Source: Azomonas agilis (GTDB lineage Bacteria; Pseudomonadota; Gammaproteobacteria; Pseudomonadales; Pseudomonadaceae). From it: a stretch of 64,000 bases of DNA. Below, one piece after another: positions 8,293-20,836 of this stretch. Numbering within the stretch: the stretch's first letter is position 1; the number at the start of each line of letters is the position of its first letter. Made by a program: the position numbers and the translations under genes. A model generated the notes under the pieces. That model did no database searches. It saw only the letters and a list, made by a program, of their open reading frames with translations, and was not told where the DNA came from. Location: NCBI RefSeq assembly GCF_007830255.1, contig NZ_VLKG01000008.1:1-64000 (forward strand). The letters are read 5' to 3'.

Positions 8293-8493
8293 TTAAGCGG
8301 CAAATTGAATACAGAAATCGACGGAACAGGTACTCATACAACGTGGATCCTCATCACCCAAATCGACGCATTCATCGCAGGTTTCGGGATTAACGCTATA
8401 CACACCACCGACCCGCCGAATGGATCCGGTAGGGCAGACGGCTTTACATTCTCCACACTGAGTACACTCATCGGTGTCAATCATGACGGCCAT
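8293..8493 (-). CDS. 2[4Fe-4S] ferredoxin, VnfFd/FdxN-like
   Basis: Small electron carrier of 66 residues. The first cluster motif is CTQCGECKAVCP (CxxCxxCxxxCP). The second is CDEC, then a nine-residue acidic insertion, then CMSTC, an expanded CxxC-x9-CxxxC pattern known from Chromatium-type and some nitrogenase-associated ferredoxins. A good ribosome site (CAGGAG) precedes the ATG. It lies 86 bp downstream of the nitrogenase iron protein gene and is read in the same direction, so it is likely co-transcribed and donates electrons to the iron protein. In Azotobacter vinelandii vnfH is likewise followed by a ferredoxin gene (vnfFd), which this sequence resembles from memory. Confidence 0.9.
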   Translation of the reverse strand: MAVMIDTDECTQCGECKAVCPTGSIRRVGGVYSVNPETCDECVDLGDEDPRCMSTCSVDFCIQFAA

Positions 8494-8525
8494 GGGTGGC
8501 TCCTGTATTCAAAATAGCAGCTTGG

Positions 8526-8566
8526 GGATGAGCAATACCTTTATAGGGAGTTCAGTATGCTCATCC
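8526..8566 (-). other. intercistronic stem-loop between nifH and ferredoxin gene
   Basis: GGATGAGCA (8526-8534) and TGCTCATCC (8558-8566) form a perfect 9-bp stem with a 23-nt loop, just after the nifH stop. On the minus strand no U-run follows, so it is more likely an RNA-processing or mRNA-stabilising stem that lets nifH be made in excess of the ferredoxin than a full terminator. Confidence 0.6.
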
Positions 8567-8579
8567 GCTGGTAGGCTGA

Positions 8580-9473
<894 letters not shown>

Positions 9474-9508
9474 TCACGGGTGAGTGGTTGATGTCTCGCT
9501 ATAGAGAT

Positions 9509-9524
9509 AGCAACCCCTGTGCCA
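9509..9524 (-). promoter_or_regulatory. sigma-54 (-24/-12) promoter of nifH
   Basis: On the minus strand the site reads TGGCACAGGGGTTGCT, matching the RpoN consensus TGGCAC-N5-TTGCW at every position. The expected transcription start is near 9498, giving a leader of roughly 45 nt before the nifH ATG. Sigma-54 promoters need a bound activator upstream, which fits the dyads at 9663-9706. Confidence 0.92.
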
Positions 9525-9610
9525 TAAGAGCGCTCGGCTGGTTTTTGTCTGCTTTTTTCGATAAAAGCCGCCTTTTATGGGGTATTCAGTCTAAAAAGTT
9601 AAAATAAGCT

Positions 9611-9631
9611 GATTTTTTTGAATAAAAAATC
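9611..9631. promoter_or_regulatory. AT-rich inverted repeat between activator sites and promoter
   Basis: GATTTTTT and AAAAAATC pair around a 5-nt loop inside a long A/T-rich stretch (about 9580-9660). This is where an IHF-type bend commonly sits in sigma-54 control regions, but no IHF consensus was established here. Confidence 0.35.
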
Positions 9632-9662
9632 ATTCGATTGGCAAAAAAGGCCCTTTATGTAC

Positions 9663-9676
9663 GTTCAAGGCGGAAC
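9663..9676. promoter_or_regulatory. activator dyad 1, VnfA-like (GTTC-N6-GAAC)
   Basis: GTTCAAGGCGGAAC is a 4-6-4 dyad, with a further GTAC immediately before it at 9659-9662. It lies about 140-150 bp upstream of the sigma-54 promoter. VnfA sites in Azotobacter vinelandii have been described, from memory, as GTAC-N6-GTAC-type dyads. A NifA-type TGT-N10-ACA was not found; the nearest, CGT-N10-ACA at 9662-9677, overlaps this site. Confidence 0.55.
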
Positions 9677-9692
9677 AGCCAAAACAGGATAG

Positions 9693-9706
9693 GTTCCAAG
9701 TGGTAC
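9693..9706. promoter_or_regulatory. activator dyad 2, VnfA-like (GTAC-N6-GAAC)
   Basis: On the minus strand the site reads GTACCACTTGGAAC, the same 4-6-4 arrangement as dyad 1. The two centres are 30 bp apart, close to three helical turns, so two activator dimers would sit on one DNA face. It lies about 170-180 bp upstream of the sigma-54 site. Confidence 0.58.
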
Positions 9707-9753
9707 GTCGTGCATCAAGGTGTGGGATTGCCCGAAATTTTGAATCCCCTATA

Positions 9754-9782
9754 AAGAAAAAAGGCCTTAGTTAAGGCCTTTT
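9754..9782 (-). terminator. intrinsic terminator of hemE-yrfG
   Basis: AAAAGGCCTT and AAGGCCTTTT form a 10-bp stem with a 4-nt loop. On the minus strand the stem runs into TTTTTTCTTT. It ends leftward transcription from hemE-yrfG before the nifH control region, whose only other contents are the sigma-54 site, the two dyads and A/T-rich DNA. Confidence 0.88.
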
Positions 9783-9809
9783 GAAAGCAGCAACGAGGGC
9801 GTTGGATGC

Positions 9810-10484
9810 TCAGATCTTGAGCTGTTGGCTCAACTGCTCGTAACAGGATACGGCGGCAAACTCGTCGGTAACTTTGGGTAGGGATTGGCTATCCGGTTGC
9901 CGGACAGCCAATAAATGTTGAATACCAAACTGACGAGCACTGCGCAGAATCGGTAGGCTGTCATCAATAAACAGAGTGCGCTGTGGGTCAAACGAGATAT
10001 CAGCCTGCAATGCCTGCCAGAAAGACTGATCCTCTTTGGGATATCCATACTGGTGAGAACTGATTAAGCGCTCAAACCACTGCGCCAAAGCTACCCGTTC
10101 TAGCTTTAATGAAAGAGATTCGGGGTGGGCATTGGTAATCAAAATAATGCGTTTACCCCGAGCTTGGGCAAGGGTTAGAAAGTCCTCAACCCCAGGATGC
10201 AGTGCGATCAGATGGGCAATTTCTCGTTTGATCTGCACAATGGGAAGCTCAAGCTCCCGCGTCCAGTAATCCAAACAGTACCAATTGAGGGTGCCCTGTT
10301 GTTCCTTGAATAAAGGAATTAACTCCAGTTTAGCCATCGCCAAGCTGATGTTGTGGTGCTGGGCGTAATGCTGGGGCAAATATTCCAACCAAAAATGATT
10401 GTCAAAATGCAGATCCAGCAGGGTGCCATCCATATCCAGCAGCAGGGTATCAATGCTTGACCAAGGCAATTGGGGATTAAGCAT
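9810..10484 (-). CDS. yrfG: HAD-family GMP/IMP nucleotidase YrfG
   Basis: Cytoplasmic haloacid-dehalogenase phosphatase that hydrolyses purine nucleoside monophosphates. The HAD motifs are all visible: DMDGT (motif I, nucleophile Asp), ITNAHP (motif II), a lysine in YPKEDQSFW (motif III) and FIDDSLP (motif IV). The ATG at 10484 overlaps the 3' end of hemE, giving about 224 residues, the normal size; the frame stays open further into hemE but without conserved residues. Translationally coupled to hemE and ended by the hairpin at 9754-9782. Confidence 0.88.
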   Translation of the reverse strand: MLNPQLPWSSIDTLLLDMDGTLLDLHFDNHFWLEYLPQHYAQHHNISLAMAKLELIPLFKEQQGTLNWYCLDYWTRELELPIVQIKREIAHLIALHPGVEDFLTLAQARGKRIILITNAHPESLSLKLERVALAQWFERLISSHQYGYPKEDQSFWQALQADISFDPQRTLFIDDSLPILRSARQFGIQHLLAVRQPDSQSLPKVTDEFAAVSCYEQLSQQLKI

Positions 10485-11541
10485 GGTAAGCGGCGGACAG
10501 CTCGTGGACGGCATTGATGAAGACTCCCGCATGTTCAGGATTAACTTCAGGGGTGATGCCGTGTCCCAGATTGAACACATGGCCGGAGCCTGAACCGTAA
10601 CGGGCCAGAATGCGAGCTACTTCTTGGCGAATGGCGGCAGGGCTGGCATAGAGTACCGTCGGGTCCATGTTGCCTTGTAGGGCCACGCGCTCACCGACGC
10701 GCGCACGGGCAGCGCCTAAGTCACAAGTCCAATCTAAGCCCAAAGCTTCTGGGCCTGCCTCGACCATCGCTTCCAGCCATTGGCCGCCATTTTTGGTGAA
10801 CAGAATGACCGGAACCGTGCGGCCTTCATGTTGGCGGATCAAACCTTGAAGGATGCGCTGCATATAATTCAGGGAGAATTCTTTATAGGCCACATCGGAA
10901 AGACTGCCACCCCAAGTATCAAAAATCTGTACCGCTTGGGCTCCGGCCAGAATTTGGCTATTAAGGTAGGCCGTGACGCTTTGGGCCAGTTTATCCAACA
11001 GCAGATGCAAGGTTTCGGGCGCGTCATACAGCATGGCTTTGGATTTGCGGAAATCTTTGGAGGAGCCGCCCTCCAGCATATAGGTGGCCAGTGTCCAAGG
11101 GCTGCCGGAAAAGCCGATCAAAGGAACGCGGCCATTCAGCTCACGGCGGATGGTACGCACGGCATCCATTACATAACCCAAGTCTTTATCGGGATTGGGA
11201 ATGGGCAGTTGTTCAATATCGGCCTTGGTTTTGATTTCTTTGCGGAAACGCGGCCCTTCTCCGGTTTCAAAGTACAGGCCCAGTCCCATAGCATCGGGAA
11301 TGGTCAAAATGTCTGAGAATAAAATGGCCGCATCCAGAGGGTAGCGCTCTAAGGGTTGCAGGGTGACTTCACAGGCCAATTCGGGGTTCATACACAGGCT
11401 CATAAAGTCGCCCGCTTTGGCCCGGGTGGCGCGGTATTCGGGAAGGTAGCGGCCTGCCTGACGCATCATCCATACCGGTGTGACATCAACAGGTTGTTTG
11501 AGCAAGGCACGGAGGAAGCGGTCGTTTTTCAGCTCAGACAT
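10477..11541 (-). CDS. hemE: uroporphyrinogen decarboxylase
   Basis: Removes four carboxyl groups from uroporphyrinogen III to give coproporphyrinogen III in heme synthesis. The family signatures are plain: [16 protein letters not shown] near residue 20, [16 protein letters not shown] near 145, the FDTWGG region, and GNMDPTVLY. 354 residues, the usual length. GGAG precedes the ATG. It overlaps yrfG at its 3' end. A complete, ordinary cytoplasmic enzyme. Confidence 0.97.
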   Translation of the reverse strand: MSELKNDRFLRALLKQPVDVTPVWMMRQAGRYLPEYRATRAKAGDFMSLCMNPELACEVTLQPLERYPLDAAILFSDILTIPDAMGLGLYFETGEGPRFRKEIKTKADIEQLPIPNPDKDLGYVMDAVRTIRRELNGRVPLIGFSGSPWTLATYMLEGGSSKDFRKSKAMLYDAPETLHLLLDKLAQSVTAYLNSQILAGAQAVQIFDTWGGSLSDVAYKEFSLNYMQRILQGLIRQHEGRTVPVILFTKNGGQWLEAMVEAGPEALGLDWTCDLGAARARVGERVALQGNMDPTVLYASPAAIRQEVARILARYGSGSGHVFNLGHGITPEVNPEHAGVFINAVHELSAAYHA

Positions 11542-11592
11542 TCAAAAAGCTCCAGCAGGCAGGCGGCGGGTGAGGGGGCATTGTCGCAAAGC

Positions 11593-11628
11593 CCCAAAAA
11601 AAAGGCACGTTAGTAAGACGTGCCTTTT
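11593..11628 (-). terminator. intrinsic terminator of gltB-gltD
   Basis: AAAAGGCACGT (11600-11610) pairs with ACGTGCCTTTT (11618-11628), 11 bp with a 7-nt loop. On the minus strand it is followed by a run of T. It separates the gltBD operon from hemE. Confidence 0.9.
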
Positions 11629-11657
11629 GGATAAACCCCTGTTGCTGTAGGCGCGGT

Positions 11658-13150
<1,493 letters not shown>

Positions 13151-13161
13151 CCCTAAGCCAG

Positions 13162-16100
13162 TTACTGCGGATTGGCGCGCGTATTGGAAAGCAGGAGTTC
13201 TAGGTTGGCCGCCTTGGGTTTCACCAGCCAGAAGCGGCGCAGGTAATCCTCTAGGTTCTCCAGCAGTTCAGCACCCCAAGCACTGCCCGTCTCCTCTACA
13301 TATTCTTGCAAGACTTCATGCAGGTGGTGACGGTAAGCTTCCATGGTTTCGCCGGTAATCCGGTGAATATTCACCAGCTCATTGTTCAGGCGATCTACGA
13401 AATTGTTTTCCAGATCCAGAACGTAGGCAAAACCACCGGTCATCCCAGAGCCAAAATTGTAGCCGGTACGTCCTAGTACACAGACAAAACCGCCGGTCAT
13501 ATATTCGCAGCAATGATCGCCTGTGCCTTCTACTACGGCATGCACGCCTGAGTTACGCACCGCAAAGCGCTCACCGGCAGTACCGGCTGCGAACAACTTA
13601 CCGCCGGTCGCACCGTATAAGCAGGTGTTACCAATGATGGCGGATTCTTGGGTTTTCAGCGGCGAACCTTGGGGTGGAACTATGACCAATTTACCGCCGG
13701 TCATGCCTTTACCCACGTAGTCGTTGGCATCACCCTCTAAGTAGAGGTTCAGACCACCTGCGTTCCAAACTCCAAAGCTTTGACCCGCCGTACCTTTGAA
13801 ACGGAAGGTAATAGGTGCGTCCACCATACCGTGGTTGCCGTGTTGACGGGCGATTTCGCCTGAAATACGGGCTCCGATGGAGCGGTCACAGTTACACACA
13901 TCCAAGCTGAACTCACCGCCGGTTTTACCCGCAATGGCGCTTTGAGTCAGAGCCAGCATCTCTTCGGCCAACAATCCTTGGTCGAACGGCGGGTTGCGAT
14001 CCACTTCGCAGAACTGGGGTTTATCTGCTGGGATGTGGTCACTGCCTAGCAGCGGAGTCAAATCCAAACGGGCTTGCTTGCTGGTTTCACCAGGCAACAC
14101 TTCCAAAAGATCGGTACGGCCAATCAGCTCGGACAGACTACGCACGCCCAAACGGGCCAGCCATTCACGGGTTTCTTCCGCCACGAAAGTGAAGAAGTTC
14201 ATCACCATCTCAACGGTACCGATGAAATGCTCTTTACGCAGTCTCTCGTTTTGAGTGGCCACGCCGGTGGCGCAGTTATTCAGATGGCAGATACGCAGGT
14301 ACTTACAACCCAGCGCTACCATCGGCGCGGTACCAAAGCCGAAGCTTTCCGCCCCTAGAATGGCGGCTTTGATTACATCAAGGCCGGTTTTTAAGCCGCC
14401 ATCAGCCTGTACCCGTACCTTGCCGCGCAGGTCGTTACCGCGCAGGGTTTGGTGGGCTTCAGACAGACCTAACTCCCAAGGTGACCCCGCATATTTAATG
14501 GAAGTCAGCGGCGAAGCGCCGGTGCCTCCATCGTGGCCAGAAATGGTAATCAGGTCGGCATAGGCTTTGGCTACACCCGCAGCGATAGTACCCACACCGG
14601 GCTCAGCCACTAACTTCACGGAAACCAAGGCCGTGGGGTTGACCTGTTTAAGGTCATAAATCAGCTGCGCCAAGTCTTCAATGGAGTAGATGTCATGGTG
14701 CGGTGGTGGAGAAATCAGGGTCACGCCGGGTACAGAATGGCGCAGACGAGCAATCAACGGGTTCACTTTACCGCCGGGTAGCTGGCCGCCTTCACCGGGC
14801 TTAGCGCCCTGAGCCACCTTGATTTGCAACACTTCGGCGTTGACCAAGTACTCAGGCGTTACCCCAAAGCGTCCAGTGGCTACCTGCTTGATTTTCGAGC
14901 TTTTGATGGTGCCGTAACGCGCAGGATCTTCCCCGCCTTCACCGGAGTTAGAACGCGCGCCGAGGCGGTTCATGGCTTCGGCGATGGCTTCGTGGGCTTC
15001 AGGAGACAAGGCCCCCAAGGAAATACCCGCAGAATCAAAGCGCTTGAGAATGGCTTCGACCGGCTCGATCTCGGATAGAGCCAAAGGTTGCTCTTGCTCT
15101 TTAGGCTTAAGCAGGTCACGTAGCATGGCTACAGGGCGTTTATCTACGAGGCTGCTGTATTCCTTAAACAGCTCGTAGCTGCCTTCTTGAACCGCGGCTT
15201 GCAAAGCGCCTACTACGTCCGGGTTATACGCATGGTATTCACCGCCGTAGACGAACTTGAGCAATCCGCCCTGTTGGATGGGTTTGCGCAGGCTCCAAGC
15301 TTCGCTGGCCAGCAGTTTCTGGTCGGCCTCTAGGTCGACGAAGGAGGCACCCTTGATGCGGTTGGGTGTGCCACGGAAGCACAGATCAACCACTTCATCC
15401 GCCAAACCAATGGCTTCGAAGAGTTGAGCCCCCCGATAGGAGGCTACGGTGGAAATCCCCATCTTCGATAGGATCTTCATCAGACCCTTGTCGATGCCCT
15501 TACGGTAGTGGGCGAAGATTTCGTGCAGATCACCCAAGACCTCGCCGGTACGAATCAGATCGCTGAGCACTTCGTACACGAGGAAGGGGTAAATGGCGGT
15601 AGCACCGAAACCAATCAGAACCGCGAAATGGTGCGGATCGCGAGCAGTGGCGGTTTCCACCAGAATGTTACAGTCGCAGCGCAGGCCTTTTTCCACCAAG
15701 CGGTGATGCACAGCACCCACAGCCAATGCGGCATGGATCGGCAATTTGCCCGGCATAATCTGGCGATCACTCAGGATCAGCAGCACTTTACCTTGGCGTA
15801 CGGCGGCTTCAGCCTGATCAGCCACTTGGAGAACGGCGGCCTCTAAGCCCAGTTCAGGGGTGTAATTGAGGTCAATCAGTTCACGCTCGGAGCCGGGACG
15901 CTCCAAGGTCATGATGTTCTGCCATTTGGTGGGCGAAATCAGCGGCGTACTGAGGATCACGCGGTCGGCATGGTCGCCGGTTTCCTCAAACACATTGCGC
16001 TCGGCCCCTAAGCAGGTTTCCAGCGACATCACGATGGATTCGCGCAAGGGGTCAATCGGTGGGTTAGTGACCTGCGCAAACTGCTGACGGAAGTAGTCGT

Positions 16101-17610
16101 AAGGGGAGCGCACTTTATGCGACAGCACCGCAATCGGCGTGTCATCACCCATTGAGCCTACGGCTTCTTGACCTTGCTCGGCCAAGGGGCGCAGTACTTG
16201 ATCCCGTTCCTCGAAGGTGACTTGGAACATTTTCATGTACTGCTTGAGCTGATCTGCGTCGTAGAACACTAACCCAAGGTCATCCCCGGTCAAGGTGGAC
16301 TGAATACGCAGGGCGTTATCGCGCAACCATTGTTTATAGGGATGGCTGCTTTTGAGGCGGTTGTCGATGTCCGTAGTATTGAGGATTTCCCCGGTTTCGG
16401 TATCAATGGCCAGAATTTGTCCCGGCCCCACACGACCTTTAGCCAGCACATCGTCTACAGCGTAATCCCAAACACCTACTTCCGAGGCTAGGGTAATGTA
16501 GCCGTTTTTGGTGGTTACCCAACGGGCAGGACGTAGACCATTACGATCCAGCAGGCAAACGGCGTAGCGACCGTCGGTCAATACGATACCGGCAGGGCCA
16601 TCCCAAGGCTCCATATGCATGGAGTTGTATTCGTAGAAGGCGCGCAGGTCTGCATCCATACCTTCTACGTTTTGCCAAGCGGGCGGAATAATCATCCGCA
16701 GGCCACGGAATAGATCCATGCCCCCAGTGACCAGCAGCTCCAGCATGTTGTCCATACTGGATGAGTCAGAGCCGGTACGGTTTACGATGGGGCCAAGGTT
16801 AGCTAAGTCCGGCAATAGGGGGCTGGAAAACTTAGTTCGACGCGCCAGTGCCCAGTTGCGGTTGCCCGTAATGGTGTTGATTTCGCCGTTGTGGGCCAAA
16901 AAGCGGAACGGCTGAGCCAAAGGCCAACGGGGTAGGGTATTGGTCGAAAAGCGCTGGTGGAACACGCAAATGGCGGTGGCCATGCGTTCATCGCCCAGAT
17001 CTGGGAAGAAGGCTTCCAGATCCGCAGGCATCATCAAGCCTTTATAAATGATGTCTTTGTGCGAGAAGCTGCACACATAAAAATCAGGATCGGTTTTGAG
17101 GGCTTCTTCAGTGCGACGACGGGCATAAAACAGCTTAACCGCCATTTCCTGATCGGACAGTCCTTCGCCTGTGACAAAAATCTGCTCAATGCGTGGCAGA
17201 CGCTCACGGGCCAAAGTACCCAATACTTCTGGGTTGATGGGGACTTCGCGCCAGCCAATTAAGCTTAAACCTTGGGCTAGAACTTCCGCATCAAAACGGG
17301 AACGGGCGGCATCCGCTAAGGTAGCCTCTTGGCTAAGGAATACCATGCCCACCGCATATTGGCCGGGCAGTTCGGTACTGAAATGCTCAAGGGCTTTGGC
17401 GCGCAGAAAGGCATCAGGCTTTTGCATTAATAGCCCGCAACCATCCCCGGTCTTGCCATCGGCGTTGATGCCACCACGGTGGGTCATGCACGTCAGCGAC
17501 TGAATGGCGGTTTTGAGCAGGTGATGGCTCGCCGCGCCTTGCATGTGGGCAATCAGACCGAAGCCGCAGTTATCCTTGAATTCTTCAGGACGATATAAAC
17601 CTGCTCTCAT
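13162..17610 (-). CDS. gltB: glutamate synthase (NADPH) large subunit
   Basis: Converts glutamine and 2-oxoglutarate into two glutamates; with glutamine synthetase this is the high-affinity ammonia route. 1482 residues. The glutaminase nucleophile is the cysteine at about residue 15 in [12 protein letters not shown], so a 14-residue propeptide is removed. Then come the central domain, the FMN-binding synthase domain ([34 protein letters not shown]), the [3Fe-4S] cysteines in [15 protein letters not shown], and the C-terminal GXGXG beta-helix domain. GGAGAGCC precedes the ATG. First gene of gltBD. The 294-bp upstream gap to radC holds its promoter, which I could not place with confidence. Confidence 0.97.
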   Translation of the reverse strand: MRAGLYRPEEFKDNCGFGLIAHMQGAASHHLLKTAIQSLTCMTHRGGINADGKTGDGCGLLMQKPDAFLRAKALEHFSTELPGQYAVGMVFLSQEATLADAARSRFDAEVLAQGLSLIGWREVPINPEVLGTLARERLPRIEQIFVTGEGLSDQEMAVKLFYARRRTEEALKTDPDFYVCSFSHKDIIYKGLMMPADLEAFFPDLGDERMATAICVFHQRFSTNTLPRWPLAQPFRFLAHNGEINTITGNRNWALARRTKFSSPLLPDLANLGPIVNRTGSDSSSMDNMLELLVTGGMDLFRGLRMIIPPAWQNVEGMDADLRAFYEYNSMHMEPWDGPAGIVLTDGRYAVCLLDRNGLRPARWVTTKNGYITLASEVGVWDYAVDDVLAKGRVGPGQILAIDTETGEILNTTDIDNRLKSSHPYKQWLRDNALRIQSTLTGDDLGLVFYDADQLKQYMKMFQVTFEERDQVLRPLAEQGQEAVGSMGDDTPIAVLSHKVRSPYDYFRQQFAQVTNPPIDPLRESIVMSLETCLGAERNVFEETGDHADRVILSTPLISPTKWQNIMTLERPGSERELIDLNYTPELGLEAAVLQVADQAEAAVRQGKVLLILSDRQIMPGKLPIHAALAVGAVHHRLVEKGLRCDCNILVETATARDPHHFAVLIGFGATAIYPFLVYEVLSDLIRTGEVLGDLHEIFAHYRKGIDKGLMKILSKMGISTVASYRGAQLFEAIGLADEVVDLCFRGTPNRIKGASFVDLEADQKLLASEAWSLRKPIQQGGLLKFVYGGEYHAYNPDVVGALQAAVQEGSYELFKEYSSLVDKRPVAMLRDLLKPKEQEQPLALSEIEPVEAILKRFDSAGISLGALSPEAHEAIAEAMNRLGARSNSGEGGEDPARYGTIKSSKIKQVATGRFGVTPEYLVNAEVLQIKVAQGAKPGEGGQLPGGKVNPLIARLRHSVPGVTLISPPPHHDIYSIEDLAQLIYDLKQVNPTALVSVKLVAEPGVGTIAAGVAKAYADLITISGHDGGTGASPLTSIKYAGSPWELGLSEAHQTLRGNDLRGKVRVQADGGLKTGLDVIKAAILGAESFGFGTAPMVALGCKYLRICHLNNCATGVATQNERLRKEHFIGTVEMVMNFFTFVAEETREWLARLGVRSLSELIGRTDLLEVLPGETSKQARLDLTPLLGSDHIPADKPQFCEVDRNPPFDQGLLAEEMLALTQSAIAGKTGGEFSLDVCNCDRSIGARISGEIARQHGNHGMVDAPITFRFKGTAGQSFGVWNAGGLNLYLEGDANDYVGKGMTGGKLVIVPPQGSPLKTQESAIIGNTCLYGATGGKLFAAGTAGERFAVRNSGVHAVVEGTGDHCCEYMTGGFVCVLGRTGYNFGSGMTGGFAYVLDLENNFVDRLNNELVNIHRITGETMEAYRHHLHEVLQEYVEETGSAWGAELLENLEDYLRRFWLVKPKAANLELLLSNTRANPQ

Positions 17611-17904
17611 AGGCTCTCCACCGGCTAACTTCGTTGTAAAACAGCCTCTTGCCGGCGAAAGGGAATACGGCGCCCAGGTTTAGCTCGGGCAAAAGGCTGG
17701 GCAGTTTACATAGTCGTATGCGCGAAAAACAACCAGTAAAGAAATATTTTCTGCAACTAGCCGATGATAGTAGAGTCTTAATGGGGTTCTGAATCAGGGT
17801 ATTCGCAGCTAGAGGCTTATAAATACCTTTTATACAGAACTCTTATTTTGATGGCGGATATCTTCTCTGAATACTCCCTTTGGGCGGATTAAGCCTTTGG
17901 AGGA

Positions 17905-18579
17905 TCAGACTAGGCCCCGCTCAGCCATTGATAGAGGCTCGCCCTCTCCCACAATAAAGTGATCCAAAATTCGGATATCAAACAGGGCAAAAGCCTGCTT
18001 AAGCTGCTGAGTGAGTTGGCAGTCGGCTGGGCTAGGCTCACATAAGCCCGAGGGATGATTGTGGGCCAAGATAACAGCGCCTGCTTTGTGGGCTAGGGCT
18101 CGTTCGACGGTGGGGCGAATGTAAACTTGGGCGCTGTCGATAGTGCCGCGAAATAAGACTTCAAAGGCCAGTACGCGATGCTTGGTATCTAAAAACAAAC
18201 ACGCAAATAACTCATGGGGTTCGTGACGCAGTTGGGCTTTTAAGTAGTCCCGTACTGCTTGAGAGCTTTCCAGAGCTGAGTCACGGCGCAGGGTTTCAGC
18301 AAGATGGCGGCGGGCCATTTCCAAAACGGCCTGTAGTTGGGCGTATTTTGCCGGCCCTAGTCCTAAATGCTGGCTAAAGCGCGTTAGGTCAGCCTCAAAG
18401 AGTGCGCGTAAACTGCCAAATTCATTGAGTAAATAACGGGCTAAGTCCACAGCACTTAAACCAGATACACCGGTGCGTAGAAAAATAGCCAGTAACTCGG
18501 CATCGGAAAGCCGTGCTGCGCCCTGTGCTAAGAGCTTTTCCCGGGGGCGCTCGGCTTCTGGCCAATCTCGGATACTCAT
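17905..18579 (-). CDS. radC: RadC family JAB1/MPN-domain protein
   Basis: 224-residue protein with an N-terminal helix-hairpin-helix part (about 1-100; [14 protein letters not shown]) and a C-terminal JAMM metalloprotease-like domain (about 105-224). The metal-site motif is visible as [15 protein letters not shown] (HxHP-x8-D). The name comes from an old repair phenotype; the real activity is unsettled. It diverges from coaBC as in related genomes, but the gap between them carries a TnpB scrap. Confidence 0.93.
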   Translation of the reverse strand: MSIRDWPEAERPREKLLAQGAARLSDAELLAIFLRTGVSGLSAVDLARYLLNEFGSLRALFEADLTRFSQHLGLGPAKYAQLQAVLEMARRHLAETLRRDSALESSQAVRDYLKAQLRHEPHELFACLFLDTKHRVLAFEVLFRGTIDSAQVYIRPTVERALAHKAGAVILAHNHPSGLCEPSPADCQLTQQLKQAFALFDIRILDHFIVGEGEPLSMAERGLV

Positions 18580-19082
18580 AAACGCGCTTGCCTTCCTATG
18601 CTTATTAATCCATGTATCGAGCTGCTCTTTCCGAGCGCTCTTATTTACCTCGCTGATTATGGAGGATGTGCCGTGTTTTTACCAAGATGTGGCAAGGCTC
18701 TGTGTTCGAGTTTAAGACCAGCACGCTGCGCTTTCGGCAGATAGATGGCTTGCCCTTGAGCCTTGTCAGGCACTGTCTGAGCAAACTTAGTTTGCAAAGC
18801 ATGCGTGAGTCGAGAGTGGTCGGTTTCCACCTGTATTCGACAAGATTGGATGTAGGTTGGGCCACGCTAAAAACCATGTTGGCATACCCATGCGATGGTG
18901 CAGGCATTGTTTTTAAGTGAGACTAATGAGGTGTAGATCACCCAAAACTCGAATTGTGGCGATTTTCCGAGTTTGGGTGGCGCTGATCCTAAAGTCACCC
19001 TGTGCTATCTTAAGTTGGCCTACGCAGGCATCAGGTTTTGTGGGTAAGTAACGGCTCTCTAGGATAAAAGGCCCTCTCATCT
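18580..19082. other. 503-bp intergenic gap with a TnpB scrap and no intact gene
   Basis: Between the divergent radC and coaBC. The short open frames here resemble nothing I know except for the TnpB-like piece at about 18837-18940. A GCAAAC/GTTTGC hairpin sits near 18781-18796. The promoters of radC and coaBC must lie here, but no clear -35/-10 pair was seen. Confidence 0.6.
18837..18940 (+). pseudogene. degenerate TnpB fragment
   Basis: The plus strand reads RLDVGWATLKTMLAYPCDGAGIVFK before a stop, matching NAGWAMLKTMLEYKCDSAG... of the remnant at the window start. At the DNA level the 16-base run GCAGGCATTGTTTTTA is shared exactly, and similarity continues weakly past the stop (ATGAGG-GTA). 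Only about 100 bp remain and the orientation is opposite to the first copy, so it is an old independent insertion scar. Confidence 0.7.
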
Positions 19083-20297
19083 ATGCAGTGTTTGTATCGA
19101 AAACGCATTCTTTTAGGGATTGGTGGGGGAATTGCTGCTTACAAAACGGCTGAGTTAGTACGGCGCCTGCGCGATCAGGGCGCAGAGGTGCGCGTAGTGA
19201 TGACGCATGCCGCCCAAGAATTTATTACCCCCCTGACCTTACAAGCGCTGTCGGGCCATCCGGTACATACCAGTTTATTAGACCCAGCGGCTGAGGCAGC
19301 GATGGGGCATATCGAATTAGCTCGCTGGGCGGATTTAGTCTTAATCGCACCGGCCACCGCCGACTTGCTGGCGCGTATCGCCCAAGGTATGGCAGATGAT
19401 TTGCTGACCACGCTGGTGTTAGCCACCAAGGCCAGCGTAGCGGTGGCTCCTGCAATGAACCAAGCGATGTGGGCGAATCCGGCGACTCAATCCAATGTGC
19501 AGGTTTTACAGCAACGGGGTCTGCATTTCTTTGGCCCTGCTTCCGGTCAGCAAGCCTGTGGTGATGTGGGGCCGGGACGGATGCTAGAGCCCGATGCTCT
19601 AGTATCAGCCGCTGCGGGTTGTTTTCAAACCGGATTACTCAGTGGTCGTCACATATTGATTACCGCAGGGCCGACCCAAGAGGCCATTGACCCTGTGCGC
19701 TACATCAGCAATCACAGCTCCGGCAAAATGGGCTTTGCCCTAGCTGAGGCAGCGGCTGAGGTAGGAGCGCGCGTCACGCTGGTCTGTGGCCCTGTCCATT
19801 TACCCACTCCAGATCGAGTAACCCGAGTTGATGTGCTCAGCGCTTGCGACATGCTAGCCGCTTGCGAAGCCGCCATGCCCTGTGACCTGCTGATTGCTGC
19901 CGCTGCCGTAGCCGACTATCGACCCGAAGCCATTGCCCCGCATAAGCTGAAAAAGAACCCCGGAACTGAAGACGGGCTAGTACTACAACTGGTACGCAAC
20001 CCGGATATTTTAGCTACCCTATCGGCGCGACCCGATCGCCCGTTTTGCGTGGGTTTTGCCGCTGAAACCCAAAACCTAATCGCCTACGCCACTCGCAAGC
20101 TATTGGACAAAAACCTCGACCTCATTGTGGCTAACGATGTAGCTGACCCCAGCATTGGTTTTAATAGCGAAGACAACTCGGTCACAGTGATTGATCCTCA
20201 GCAGCACAGCACCCGCTTTAGTCAAGCCAGTAAAGGATTGATTGCTCGCCAATTGATTGCTTTTATTGCGGCGCGCTATCACCATTTGCACATATAG
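19083..20297 (+). CDS. coaBC: bifunctional phosphopantothenoylcysteine decarboxylase / phosphopantothenate-cysteine ligase
   Basis: Two successive steps of coenzyme A synthesis in one 404-residue protein. The N-terminal CoaC flavoprotein part (about 1-190) shows [16 protein letters not shown] and the APAMNQAMW loop. The C-terminal CoaB ligase part (about 190-404) shows [20 protein letters not shown], the AAVADYRP motif, LKKNPG and GFAAET. First gene of the coaBC-dut-algC-argB series, as in Pseudomonas. Confidence 0.96.
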   Translation: MQCLYRKRILLGIGGGIAAYKTAELVRRLRDQGAEVRVVMTHAAQEFITPLTLQALSGHPVHTSLLDPAAEAAMGHIELARWADLVLIAPATADLLARIAQGMADDLLTTLVLATKASVAVAPAMNQAMWANPATQSNVQVLQQRGLHFFGPASGQQACGDVGPGRMLEPDALVSAAAGCFQTGLLSGRHILITAGPTQEAIDPVRYISNHSSGKMGFALAEAAAEVGARVTLVCGPVHLPTPDRVTRVDVLSACDMLAACEAAMPCDLLIAAAAVADYRPEAIAPHKLKKNPGTEDGLVLQLVRNPDILATLSARPDRPFCVGFAAETQNLIAYATRKLLDKNLDLIVANDVADPSIGFNSEDNSVTVIDPQQHSTRFSQASKGLIARQLIAFIAARYHHLHI

Positions 20298-20310
20298 AGC
20301 TTCATTATTT

Positions 20311-20766
20311 ATGCACAGCTTGCAAGCTAAAATTCTTGATCCACGCCTTGGTCGCGACTTCCCCTTACCGGCTTATGCCACAGAGGGTTCTGCTGGATTG
20401 GATCTGCGCGCCATGCTGCACGCCGATGCCGTGTTGGAGCCGGGGCAAACCTTGTTAATCCCTACCGGCTTGGCTATCCATATTGCTGATCCTGGTTTAG
20501 CGGCTTTGGTACTGCCCCGTTCCGGCTTGGGCCATAAGCACGGCATTGTATTGGGGAACCTTGTGGGTCTAATCGACTCCGATTATCAAGGTGAGCTGAT
20601 GGTGTCCTGTTGGAATCGTGGGCAAGACAGTTTCACCATTAAGGTCGGCGAGCGTATTGCCCAACTGATGCTGGTGCCCGTAGTTCAGGCCCGTTTTGAG
20701 TTAGTTGATAACTTTAGTGACTCTGAGCGTGGTACCGGTGGTTTTGGTCATTCTGGTCGTCACTAA
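20311..20766 (+). CDS. dut: dUTP diphosphatase
   Basis: Homotrimeric hydrolase of dUTP to dUMP and pyrophosphate. 151 residues from the ATG at 20311; the open frame extends upstream into coaBC but conservation begins at [10 protein letters not shown]. The five dUTPase motifs are present, including GSAGLDLRA (I), [10 protein letters not shown] (II), [11 protein letters not shown] (III) and the C-terminal [10 protein letters not shown] (V). Starts 13 bp after coaBC. Confidence 0.97.
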   Translation: MHSLQAKILDPRLGRDFPLPAYATEGSAGLDLRAMLHADAVLEPGQTLLIPTGLAIHIADPGLAALVLPRSGLGHKHGIVLGNLVGLIDSDYQGELMVSCWNRGQDSFTIKVGERIAQLMLVPVVQARFELVDNFSDSERGTGGFGHSGRH

Positions 20767-20836
20767 ACACCCTAAATTTGAGTAAATAACCATAATAGCC
20801 GCCCGTCTAGGTGCGGCCCTAGGAGCCTAATTCGCA

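Noticed and set aside
8122-8517. 131-residue plus-strand frame over the ferredoxin gene
   Set aside because: Antisense to a ferredoxin with all eight cluster cysteines; the frame also spans the stem-loops and shows no domain.
9525-9760. NifA upstream activator site TGT-N10-ACA before nifH
   Set aside because: No exact match on either strand; the nearest is CGT-N10-ACA at 9662-9677, which overlaps the better-formed GTTC-N6-GAAC dyad.
17611-17904. Promoter of gltB
   Set aside because: Weak candidates such as TTGTTT with GTAAAC at 17 bp were seen on the minus strand, but none is good enough to report as a feature.
18641-18907. 88-residue minus-strand frame and 84-residue plus-strand frame between radC and coaBC
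   Set aside because: Neither has a ribosome site or a family resemblance apart from the short TnpB-like end of the plus-strand frame, so they are not called as genes.
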